A DNA stretch of 23,750 nt, from NCBI GenBank assembly GCA_035515475.1, contig DATJBF010000071.1, positions 1-23,750 on the forward strand, given 5' to 3'. Below, piece by piece: positions 1 through 7,600 of this stretch. The position numbers and the translations under genes were made by a program. Source of the DNA: DATJBF01 sp035515475. Its GTDB lineage: Bacteria > Verrucomicrobiota > Verrucomicrobiia > Palsa-1439. The notes beneath the pieces are model-generated. The model was not told where the DNA came from, ran no database searches, and saw only the letters and a program-made list of their open reading frames with translations. Each line of letters opens with the position of its first letter. Within the stretch, counting starts at the first letter, position 1.

Positions 1-37
1 GCGCGGACAGCGGACTCGGGTCGCGGTGGAAGGTTCA

Positions 38-58
38 ACCCCGAAAAGAATTCGGGGT
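38..58. other. Inverted repeat upstream of carbonic anhydrase
   Basis: ACCCCGAA at 38-45 is perfectly complementary to TTCGGGGT at 51-58, with a 5-base loop. No T-run follows on either strand, so it is not a clear intrinsic terminator. It may be the 3' hairpin of a transcription unit that ends left of the window. A shorter CTGGC-AAA-GCCAG hairpin lies near position 90. I see no gene in 1-142. Confidence 0.35.
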
Positions 59-124
59 AAACCGAAGAAGAAACAATGAGGGCTGGCAAAGCCAGTACAC
101 GGAACTTTTGTCTTGATCGGAACC

Positions 125-130
125 TTTAAT
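125..130 (+). promoter_or_regulatory. Possible -10 box for carbonic anhydrase
   Basis: TTTAAT at 125-130 matches five of six positions of the -10 consensus and ends 12 bases before the ATG at 143. The hexamer 17 bases upstream (GAACTT) is a poor -35 box. The call rests mainly on the -10 and on the similar promoter-to-start spacing seen elsewhere in the window. Confidence 0.25.
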
Positions 131-142
131 GGGTGACCCCGT

Positions 143-772
143 ATGCAACGACTCATTGAAGGTGTCCATAAGTTTCGCCGGGAAGAGTTCGGCCGGTACC
201 GCGAACTCTTCGCGCGGCTTTCCCGCGAAGGTCAGAATCCCCACACGTTGTTCATCACCTGCTCGGATTCGCGCGTGCTGGCGGAGTTGGTGACCCAGAG
301 CCGGCCCGGCGATCTGTTCGTGATCAAGAATGTCGGCAACATCGTGCCGCCGGCTGGGGTCGGCGGCAGCACCAACTCGACGGCCGCCGCCATTGAATAT
401 GCCGTTCACGTTTTGGGAGTGGCGGACGTCGTCGTGTGCGGTCACACGCAGTGCGGCGCGATGACAGCGCTGGTGAACGGGTTGTCGGACGCATCGGCGA
501 TGCCCCATATGGCGGCATGGCTCGAGGTCGCTGCGCCGGTTCGTGAAATCGTTCGACGCGAGTACGGGCATCTGGACGCAACCGCACGGGTGACCGCCGC
601 CGCCGCGGAGAACGTTTTGCTCGCTCTGGACAATCTCCATGGGTATCCCTCGGTGGCCAAGCGTCTCGACGCGGGCAACCTCCGCCTGCACGGCTGGTGT
701 TTCAAGATCGATACGGCGGAGATGTTCGCCTACGAACCGGGCGTTGGCCAGTTTCAGCCTCTTGTGGTATAA
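143..772 (+). CDS. Beta-class carbonic anhydrase
   Basis: This 209-residue protein is a beta-carbonic anhydrase, the zinc enzyme that interconverts CO2 and bicarbonate in the cytoplasm. The C-S-D-S-R motif gives zinc ligand Cys40 and the Asp42/Arg44 dyad. The G-H-T-Q-C-G motif supplies His101 and Cys104. The central 'IKNVGNIVPP' segment and the length are normal for bacterial members. The ATG at 143 places the catalytic cysteine at the usual distance from the N-terminus. No good Shine-Dalgarno site precedes it. The UbiD-type decarboxylase gene begins 8 bases after the stop, so the two are probably co-transcribed, which would link CO2 hydration to a CO2-releasing or CO2-fixing enzyme. That link is inference. 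The family assignment is firm; subtype and physiological role are not. Confidence 0.95.
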   Translation: MQRLIEGVHKFRREEFGRYRELFARLSREGQNPHTLFITCSDSRVLAELVTQSRPGDLFVIKNVGNIVPPAGVGGSTNSTAAAIEYAVHVLGVADVVVCGHTQCGAMTALVNGLSDASAMPHMAAWLEVAAPVREIVRREYGHLDATARVTAAAAENVLLALDNLHGYPSVAKRLDAGNLRLHGWCFKIDTAEMFAYEPGVGQFQPLVV

Positions 773-780
773 GCGCGGCC

Positions 781-2223
781 ATGGCCTACAATTCCCTGGG
801 CGAGTTTGTGGCGAAACTGGAAGCGGCAGGCGAACTGAAGCGCATTCCCGTCGAAGTCGATCCGGTTCTGGAAATCACCGAGATCGCCGACCGCGAGATG
901 AAATCCCGGGACGGGGGCAAAGCGTTGCTGTTCGAGAAGTGCAAGAGATCGCGGTTCCCGCTGCTGATCAACGCGTACGGGTCGCCCAAACGGATGGCGC
1001 TGGCGCTCGGCGTGGACGACGTCGAGGACGTCGCCCGCCAGCTGGAAGAAGTTCTGAAGGCCAAACCGCCGACTTCATTCAAGGGAGCCATCGCGCTCAT
1101 CGGGACGGCGTTGGAGTTGAGACACGCAAAGCCGAAGCGCGGGACGGCGGCTTTCAGCTCTCAGCCTTCAGCTCTCAGCCTGAACGATCTCCCGATCCAG
1201 AAATGTTGGCCGGAAGACGCGGAACGCTTCATCACGTTGCCGCTGGTCATCACCCGCGATCCCGACACCGGCGCGCGCAACGTCGGCTGTTACCGAATGC
1301 AGGTGATCGATGGGCGGACGACGTTCATGCACTGGCAACTGCAGAAGACCGGGGCCCGGCACTGGCGGCGGTACGTCGAGTTGAAAAAGCGGATGCCCGT
1401 GGCGGTGGCCATCGGGGGCGACCCGGTGTACTCGTTTGCGTCGACGGCGCCGCTGCCGGATGGCATCGACGAATTCATGTTCGCCGGCTTCTTAAGAAAG
1501 CGATCGGTCGAGATGGTGAAGTGCGAGACCAATGACCTGGAGGTGCCGGCCGACAGCGATTTCGTTCTGGAGGGTTACGTTGATCCGAACGAGAAATTGG
1601 AATTGGAAGGGATGTTTGGCGATCACACGGGCTACTACTCGTTGCCGGAGCCGTACCCGAAATTCCACGTGGAGCGGATTGCCCATCGGCGCGACGCGAT
1701 TTACCCCGGCACGATCGTGGGCGTGCCGCCCCTGGAGGATTTCTACATGGGCACCGCCTGCGTGCGGATTTTTCTGCCGGTGTTCAAGATGAATTTCCCC
1801 GAGATCGTCGACATGGCGCTGCCGGCCGAGGGCGTGTTCCACAATCTCGTGGTGGTTTCCATCAAGAAATCGTTTCCATACGAAGCGATGAAAGTGATGC
1901 ACGGCCTGTGGGGCATGGGCCAGATGATGTTCACCAAGATCATCGTGGTGGTCGACGCCGACGTGAACGTGCACGACACCAGCGAGGTGCTGTTCCGTCT
2001 CTGCGCCAACATCGATCCCGAACGGGACATCATTTTCACCAAGGGCCCCGCCGACGTGCTCGACCATGCCACGCCCGCGCTCGGTTTCGGAAGCAAGATT
2101 GGGATCGATGCCACGCACAAGATCAGTGGCGAGACCAACTGCCGCGCTTGGCCGCCGCCGATCAAGATGGATGTCGGTGTGAAACGGAAGGTGGATGAAC
2201 TGCTGAAGTCGCTGAACCGCTGA
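781..2223 (+). CDS. UbiD family prenylated-FMN decarboxylase
   Basis: The 480-residue product is a UbiD-type decarboxylase, a family that uses prenylated FMN to (de)carboxylate aromatic or alpha,beta-unsaturated acids, including in quinone synthesis. Family landmarks are the R-D-P-D-T-G-A-R-N cofactor/metal region from Arg159, the V-G-V-P-P-L-E-D loop, 'FPEIVDMALPAEGVF', and the C-terminal 'GSKIGIDAT' block. The ATG at 781 is chosen because 'MAYNSLGEFVAKLE' is the normal family N-terminus; an upstream in-frame ATG at 697 would lie deep in the carbonic anhydrase gene. Residues of about 115-137 are an unusual Ser/Ala-rich stretch encoded by a tandem repeat (1153-1180) that looks inserted between conserved blocks. 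No UbiX prenyltransferase gene is in the window. The substrate is unknown; a menaquinone role is possible because that phylum usually makes menaquinone. Confidence 0.92.
   Translation: MAYNSLGEFVAKLEAAGELKRIPVEVDPVLEITEIADREMKSRDGGKALLFEKCKRSRFPLLINAYGSPKRMALALGVDDVEDVARQLEEVLKAKPPTSFKGAIALIGTALELRHAKPKRGTAAFSSQPSALSLNDLPIQKCWPEDAERFITLPLVITRDPDTGARNVGCYRMQVIDGRTTFMHWQLQKTGARHWRRYVELKKRMPVAVAIGGDPVYSFASTAPLPDGIDEFMFAGFLRKRSVEMVKCETNDLEVPADSDFVLEGYVDPNEKLELEGMFGDHTGYYSLPEPYPKFHVERIAHRRDAIYPGTIVGVPPLEDFYMGTACVRIFLPVFKMNFPEIVDMALPAEGVFHNLVVVSIKKSFPYEAMKVMHGLWGMGQMMFTKIIVVVDADVNVHDTSEVLFRLCANIDPERDIIFTKGPADVLDHATPALGFGSKIGIDATHKISGETNCRAWPPPIKMDVGVKRKVDELLKSLNR
1153..1180. repeat. Tandem 14-base repeat inside the UbiD gene
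   Basis: TTCAGCTCTCAGCC occurs twice back to back (1153-1166 and 1167-1180) without mismatch. Since 14 is not a multiple of three, the two copies are read in different frames, as 'FSSQP' and then 'SALSL'. The reverse complement, with alternating CTGA/GCTGAA words, resembles a dispersed tract I associate with verrucomicrobial intergenic regions. Here it lies inside a coding sequence without breaking the frame. Confidence 0.8.
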
Positions 2224-2275
2224 TGACGCGGATGGCGCTGATGGTATCCGCGTGATCGGCGTAATCCGCGGTTGG
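2221..2275. repeat. Intergenic dispersed-repeat-like tract (GCGGAT/ATCCGCG words)
   Basis: The stretch from the UbiD stop to just before the zinc-ribbon gene is built from imperfect words: GACGCGGATGGCGCTGATGG, then ATCCGCGTGATCGGCG, then TAATCCGCGG. GCGGAT and ATCCGC copies can pair with each other. Tracts of this style recur between genes in Verrucomicrobia and related phyla. That it is multicopy in this genome is inferred from memory of such tracts, since only one copy is in the window. Confidence 0.5.
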
Positions 2276-2281
2276 TAAAAC

Positions 2282-2584
2282 ATGCCCAATGACGATACGT
2301 TCACTTGTCCGAACTGCGGCGCGGAAGTGCCGGCCAAAGCCAAGGCGTGCCCGGAGTGCGGGGCGGATGAGAAGACCGGCTGGTCGGACAATACGATTTA
2401 CGACGGCACGGATATCGCCGATCCCGGGGAAGACGATTTCCAGTACGAGGAGTGGAAACGACGCGAACTCGGCGGTGGCAAACGGCGCGGCCGGCGCGAT
2501 TGGCTGTGGTGGGTGGTCGGCGTGTTGATTCTGGCGGCATTGGCGTGGTTGTTTGTGGTCCGGCGGTGGTGCGCGATTCCTTAG
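2282..2584 (+). CDS. Small zinc-ribbon protein with C-terminal membrane anchor
   Basis: The 100-residue protein starts with a zinc ribbon made of two C-P-x-C knuckles (Cys9/Cys12 and Cys23/Cys26). An acidic linker (about 30-57) and a basic patch (about 59-72) lead into one hydrophobic helix (about 74-93, W-rich), followed by a short basic tail. The ribbon should lie in the cytoplasm by the positive-inside rule. No enzymatic motif is present; such proteins are usually annotated as zinc-ribbon domain proteins of unknown function. The TAG stop overlaps the Shine-Dalgarno site of the next gene, so the two are probably co-transcribed. The start has only a weak ribosome-binding site and follows a repeat-like tract. 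Confidence 0.8.
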   Translation: MPNDDTFTCPNCGAEVPAKAKACPECGADEKTGWSDNTIYDGTDIADPGEDDFQYEEWKRRELGGGKRRGRRDWLWWVVGVLILAALAWLFVVRRWCAIP

Positions 2585-2593
2585 GAGGTCGTC

Positions 2594-3631
2594 ATGAAAG
2601 CAGTAATTTTTCGCGAGCACGGCGGCGTGGACAAGCTCGAGTATACCGATGTGCCCGAGCCGAAGATCTCGGCCGATGAAGTGTTGGTGCGGGTCAAGGC
2701 GTGCGCGCTGAACCATCTCGACATCTGGGTGCGGCAGGGTCTCGGCACATCGTTAGAGATGCCGCACATCAGCGGCTGCGATATTTCCGGCGAAGTGGCA
2801 GCGATCGGATCGGCGGTCACAGCCCGCCGCTACAGCGTCGGAAGCCGCGTCATCATCTCGCCCGGCGTCACCGATGGCGTCCTTGATGAATACACATCGA
2901 GCGGGTGGGACTCGGCCAGCCCGAGTTTCGACATCATGGGCCGGAAACGGCAGGGCGGTTACGCCGAGTTCGCCAAGGCGCATTACACGGACGTGGTGCC
3001 CGTCAGCGACCGGCTGGGTTTCGAGGAATGGGCGGCGGTTCCGTTGGTGACCTTGACGGCGTGGCACATGTTGGTGACCCGGGCGAAACTGAGGGCTGGC
3101 GAGACAGTCCTGGTGCACGCCGCCGGCTCCGGCATCGGCACAATGGCCATTCAACTCGCCAAACTCTGCGGCGCGTCGCAGGTCTTCACGACAGCGGGTT
3201 CCGACGAAAAGGCAGCGAAAGCCAGCGCGCTTGGCGCAGACGTGGTCATCAACTACCGGCGGCAAGATTTCGCCGAAGAAGTGTTGAAGTTGACGAACAA
3301 ACGTGGCGTGGACGTGATTTTCGAGCACATCGGCCCGGAGACGTGGCCGAAGAACCTGCTGTGCCTGGCGCGGCTGGGTCGGATGGTCACGTGCGGCGCG
3401 ACCAGCGGCGCGCAGGCGTCGGTGGACATCCGGTACGTGTATTCGCGTCAGCTATCAATCATCGGCTGCTTCATGGGCGGACGCCGCGAATTGGTCGAGG
3501 TGCTGCGGCTTGTTGAAGCGGGAGAACTCCGTCCCATTGTCGACCGCGTTTTCCCGCTCAAAGACGCTGCGGCGGCCCAGCAATACATGCTCGATCGTCA
3601 GAATTTCGGGAAGATCGTCTTGAAAATGTAA
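2594..3631 (+). CDS. MDR-family zinc-type alcohol dehydrogenase/quinone oxidoreductase homologue
   Basis: The 345-residue protein belongs to the medium-chain dehydrogenase/reductase superfamily. The N-terminal GroES-like half contains 'ACALNHLDIWVRQG' and 'ISGCDISGEVAAIG'. The C-terminal Rossmann half has the nucleotide-binding G-S-G-I-G turn at 178-182, and 'LGADVVINY' is typical of NADPH-dependent members. A lobe near residues 93-125 aligns with the structural-zinc loop of zinc alcohol dehydrogenases ('PGxxxG...GGYAEF'), but the four cysteines expected there are absent, so structural zinc has probably been lost. The start is secure because AGGAGG (2583-2588) lies 5 bases before the ATG at 2594. 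The substrate is unknown; acyl-quinone, enone or alcohol are all possible. Neighbours give no pathway clue. Confidence 0.88.
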   Translation: MKAVIFREHGGVDKLEYTDVPEPKISADEVLVRVKACALNHLDIWVRQGLGTSLEMPHISGCDISGEVAAIGSAVTARRYSVGSRVIISPGVTDGVLDEYTSSGWDSASPSFDIMGRKRQGGYAEFAKAHYTDVVPVSDRLGFEEWAAVPLVTLTAWHMLVTRAKLRAGETVLVHAAGSGIGTMAIQLAKLCGASQVFTTAGSDEKAAKASALGADVVINYRRQDFAEEVLKLTNKRGVDVIFEHIGPETWPKNLLCLARLGRMVTCGATSGAQASVDIRYVYSRQLSIIGCFMGGRRELVEVLRLVEAGELRPIVDRVFPLKDAAAAQQYMLDRQNFGKIVLKM

Positions 3632-3660
3632 GTCGGAAAGGGAACTGAGGAAGGATTGAC

Positions 3661-4509
3661 ATGACCCCGTTACATTGGGCGGTCGAGCACGGCGACAAAC
3701 GCGAGGTGGAGCAACTGCTGGACGGCGGCGCCGACGTGAATGCCAAAGACGGGCTGGGGTGGACGCCGTTGCACTGGGCCGCGGAAATTGGCGACGCGGA
3801 GATTGCGGCGTCGCTGTTGTCGCACGGGGCGAACGTCAACGCGAAGGACGGAGGCGGTTCGACGCCGCTGCATCAGGCGGCGACCCGGGGCCAGAAGGCC
3901 GTGGCCGAACTGCTTCTGGCCCACGGGGCCGATATCAACGCGAAAGGCGCGTTCGGCTGGACCGCGTTGCACGCGTCTCTGTTTCACCAACGGCACGAGA
4001 TGTCGGATTTGCTGCTGGCCAATGGGGCGGCGGTGGACGTTTTTGCGGCGGCGGGCTTGGGGGCCATTGTCGAAGTCACCCGGCTGTTGAAACCCGAGCC
4101 CGACTTGGCTCGGGCGAAAGACCGGCTACAGACGACGCCGTTGCACTGGGCCGCCGGGCACGGGCAGACCGAGGTCGTCGAATTGCTTTTGGCGAACGGC
4201 GCCGACGTCAATGCGGTGAACGGTCTTGGGTCAACGCCGTTGCACTGGGCGGCAGAGCACGGTCACGTGGAGGTGGCGACCCGATTGTTGGCGCGGGGAG
4301 CGGACCTCGAGGCCAGAGGCAAGAACGGTTCCACGCCGTTGCACTGGGCGGTGCGCTACGGTCACCGCGCCATGGTCGAGTTTTTGTTGAGTCGTGGGGC
4401 GAACCTGAACGCCCCCAACGACTACGGCTATACGCCGCTCACCGTCGCCGTGAAGAACCGCCGTGACGACCTGGCGGCCCTGCTCCGCGCCCGCGGCGGA
4501 CAAGGGTGA
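3661..4509 (+). CDS. Ankyrin-repeat protein
   Basis: The 282-residue protein consists almost entirely of ankyrin repeats with a 33-residue period. T-P-L-H or T-A-L-H turns begin near residues 2, 35, 68, 101, 159, 192 and 225, and a C-terminal cap has T-P-L-T near 258. One degenerate unit ('AAGLGAIVEVTRLL') lies between 101 and 159. There is no signal peptide, membrane segment or enzymatic domain, so a cytoplasmic protein-binding scaffold is the simplest reading. Translation starts directly at the first repeat, without an N-terminal cap. The start is supported by GAGGAAGG at 3647-3654, 6 bases from the ATG. The gene lies 29 bases after the MDR gene, probably in one transcript. Partner unknown. 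Confidence 0.93.
   Translation: MTPLHWAVEHGDKREVEQLLDGGADVNAKDGLGWTPLHWAAEIGDAEIAASLLSHGANVNAKDGGGSTPLHQAATRGQKAVAELLLAHGADINAKGAFGWTALHASLFHQRHEMSDLLLANGAAVDVFAAAGLGAIVEVTRLLKPEPDLARAKDRLQTTPLHWAAGHGQTEVVELLLANGADVNAVNGLGSTPLHWAAEHGHVEVATRLLARGADLEARGKNGSTPLHWAVRYGHRAMVEFLLSRGANLNAPNDYGYTPLTVAVKNRRDDLAALLRARGGQG
3763..4349 (+). repeat. Four identical 17-base ankyrin repeat cores
   Basis: ACGCCGTTGCACTGGGC occurs without a mismatch at 3763-3779, 4135-4151, 4234-4250 and 4333-4349, encoding T-P-L-H-W-A each time. The last three copies are exactly 99 bases apart. The codons are identical where synonymous change would be tolerated, which points to recent unit duplication or gene conversion. Confidence 0.85.
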
Positions 4510-4613
4510 TTCGGTGTCCGCACCCACAGGCAAAAGAGTTCCTGATGCTGGGCGATCGCCGGCGCGGGTCGAGATACAAATCGAAATCGCGGAGAGCGGT
4601 CTCGGCAAACGGC

Positions 4614-4642
4614 TTGATTGTGTCGGGCGCTGCTTCTAAAGT
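4614..4642 (+). promoter_or_regulatory. Sigma70-like promoter for dnaE
   Basis: TTGATT (4614-4619), a 17-base spacer and TAAAGT (4637-4642) form a fair housekeeping promoter. The predicted transcript start is near 4649, leaving only about 8-9 bases before the ATG at 4658. No convincing Shine-Dalgarno site lies between them. Confidence 0.5.
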
Positions 4643-4657
4643 GGCGGCGGCGAGACG

Positions 4658-7600
4658 ATGAAGCACGCGGATTTTGTCCATTTGCATCTGCACACCGAGT
4701 ACAGCCTGCTCGATGGGGCGTGCCGCATCGACGACGTGGTGGAGAAGGCGCACGCAGCAAAGATGCCCGCCGTGGCGATCACCGATCACGGCAACATGTG
4801 CGGCGCGATCGATTTCTACAAGGCGGCGGCGGAGCGCGGCATCAAACCGATCATCGGCTGCGAGGCGTACATTGCACCAGGCAGCCGGTTGGAGAAAAAA
4901 TCCGGCAATGCGCGCGACGCGGCCTACCACCTGGTTTTGTTGGCCAAGGACGACACCGGCTACAAGAATCTCATCAAGCTCATTACCGCTGCCCATCTCG
5001 AGGGGTTCTATTACAAACCGCGCATCGACAAGGAGATTTTGGCGCAGCACGCGAAAGGGCTGATCGGGTTTACCGCCTGCCTCAAAGGCGAGGTGCCGAA
5101 TAACATCGCCAACGATCAGTTGCCGCAGGCCAAGGCCGCGCTGGACGAATACCGGCACATCTTCGAGCCGGGCGATTTCTACGTCGAATTGCACAACCAC
5201 GGCATCGAACAGCAGCGCACCGTCAATCGCGTGCTGATCGAGTGGGCCAGGGAATTCAGCCTGCCGCTGGTGGCCACCAACGACGTGCATTACATCGAAC
5301 GCAAACACTGGGAAGCACACGATTGCCTGATCTGTTTGGGAACGCAGTCGCTGGTGGCCGACGAGAAACGGATGCGGTACGTGGCCGAGCAGTTTTATCT
5401 GCGGTCGCCCGAGGAGATGCACGAATTGTTCGCGGAGACGCCCGAGGCGATCCAGAACACGCTGGCCGTTGCCGAAAAATGCAACGTGCTGCTGGAGTTC
5501 GGGAAACTCCATTTTCCCGCCTACCAGCCGCCCGACGGACTGAGCCGCGAACAGTATCTGCGCCAGTTGTGCGACCAGGGATTGCGGGACCGGTACGGCA
5601 TCGACTGGAAAGCGCCGAAGTCGGAGCCGGAGAAGGCACTCGTTGCCCGGCTGGAATACGAACTCAAGGTGATCGAGAAAACCGGGTTTGCCAGTTATTT
5701 CCTGATCGTTTGGGATTTCGTGCACTTCGCCAAAGGCCAGGGCATTCCCGTCGGCCCCGGCCGCGGCAGCGCGGCGGGCAGCCTGGTGGCGTACCTCCTG
5801 CGCATCACCGACATCGATCCGTTGCGGTACAACCTGCTGTTCGAGCGGTTCCTGAATCCCGAACGCGTCTCGCCGCCCGATATCGACATGGACTTCTGCT
5901 ACAACCGCCGCCCCGAGGTTATCGATTACGTGCGGCGGAAGTATGGCAACGACCACGTGGCGCAGATCATCACCTTCGGCACGCTCGGGGCGAAAATGGT
6001 CGTGCGCGACGTGGGCCGGGTCTTGGGATTGAGCTACGGCGACTGCGACCGCATTGCCAAGATGATTCCGCCCGACATCGGGATGACGCTGAGCAAGGCC
6101 CTGGAGATCAGCCCGGAACTGAAGGCCGCGTACCAGAACGAAGACAACGTGCGGCGCGTGATCGATTACGGGTTCACCCTCGAGGGCCTGGCCCGCAACG
6201 CCAGCACGCACGCCGCGGGCGTCGTCATCGGCGCCGAGGCGCTCACCAACGTGGTGCCGCTGACGACCGGCACGAACTCGAACGAAATCGTCACGCAGTA
6301 CTCGATGAATCCGCTCGGCGATCTCGGGCTGCTGAAGATGGATTTCCTGGGGCTGAAGACGCTGACGGTCATCCAGGAGACGCTCGATTTGATCGAGCAG
6401 ACGACGGGCAAGCGGCTCGACGTGGATGCGATTCCGCTGGATGACGCAAAGACATTCGATCTGTTGAACAAGGCGAACACGATTGGCGTGTTCCAGCTTG
6501 AATCGCAAGGCATGCGCGACCTGTGCCGGCGCATCGGGGTGGACTCCATCGACGTGATCATCGCGCTGATTGCGCTGTTCCGTCCGGGCCCGATGAACAT
6601 GCTGGACGATTATGTCAACCGCAAGCACGGCAAGACGAAGGTCGAGTACGATCATCCGCTGCTGGAGCCGATCCTGAAGGAGACCTTTGGCGTGTTCGTC
6701 TACCAGGAGCAGGTCATGCAGGCGGCGAACGCGTTGGCGGGTTACTCGCTCGGCCGGGCCGACATCTTGCGACGCGCGATGGGCAAGAAGAAGCCCGAGG
6801 AGATGGAGAAACAACGCGAGGTGTTCATCAAGGGGTGTCACGAAAAAAACAAGATCCCCCGCGCCAGGGCCGAAAGGATTTTTGAGACGCTGGCCAAGTT
6901 CGCCGGGTACGGCTTCAACAAGTCGCACAGCGCCGCCTACGCCATCGTCGCCTATCAGACCGCGTGGCTGAAGGCGAATTACCCCGTCGAGTTCATGGCC
7001 GCGCTGCTGTCCAACGAACTGGCGAATACCGATAAAATCCAGCTGTTCGTCAACGAATGCAAACGCATGGGCATCGAGGTGCTGCCGCCCGACGTCAACG
7101 AAAGTGGTGTCCGCTTCACCGTGTACCGCGGCAAGATTCGCTTCGGGCTCGCAGGAATCAAGAATGTCGGCGAAATTGCCGTGCAGAACGTCATCGACGT
7201 CCGTCACGCCGGCGGCCGGTTCAAATCCTTCGCCGAGTTCTGCGAGCGGGTTGATTCACGCGTGGTCAACCGCAAAGTGTTGGAAAGTCTGGTGAAGTGC
7301 GGCGCGTTTGACTCGCTGGGCGGATCGCGCACCCGAACCTTTGCGGAGATCGATTTCCAAATGAACCGCGCCAACAGCCTGCAGCGCGACCGCGAACGCG
7401 GACAGGCGGCGCTGTTCGAAGTCGAACCGGTCAATGCGCGCCGACAGGCGACGGGCCGGGCCCCCGAGGTGGAGTGGTCGCAAGGCGAGATGCTGGCGTT
7501 TGAGAAGGAGTTGCTCGGTTTTTATGTCACCGGCCATCCGCTGGCGCAGTACGCGGAGATCCTTCGTCGTTACGAATTGGCGTCCAGCGCGGACCTGGCC

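Noticed and set aside
4439..7207. A 922-codon open frame on the minus strand opposite dnaE
   Set aside because: It is antisense to firmly identified polymerase motifs. Its translation is His/Arg/Asp-rich without domain logic, as expected for a GC-rich complementary frame.
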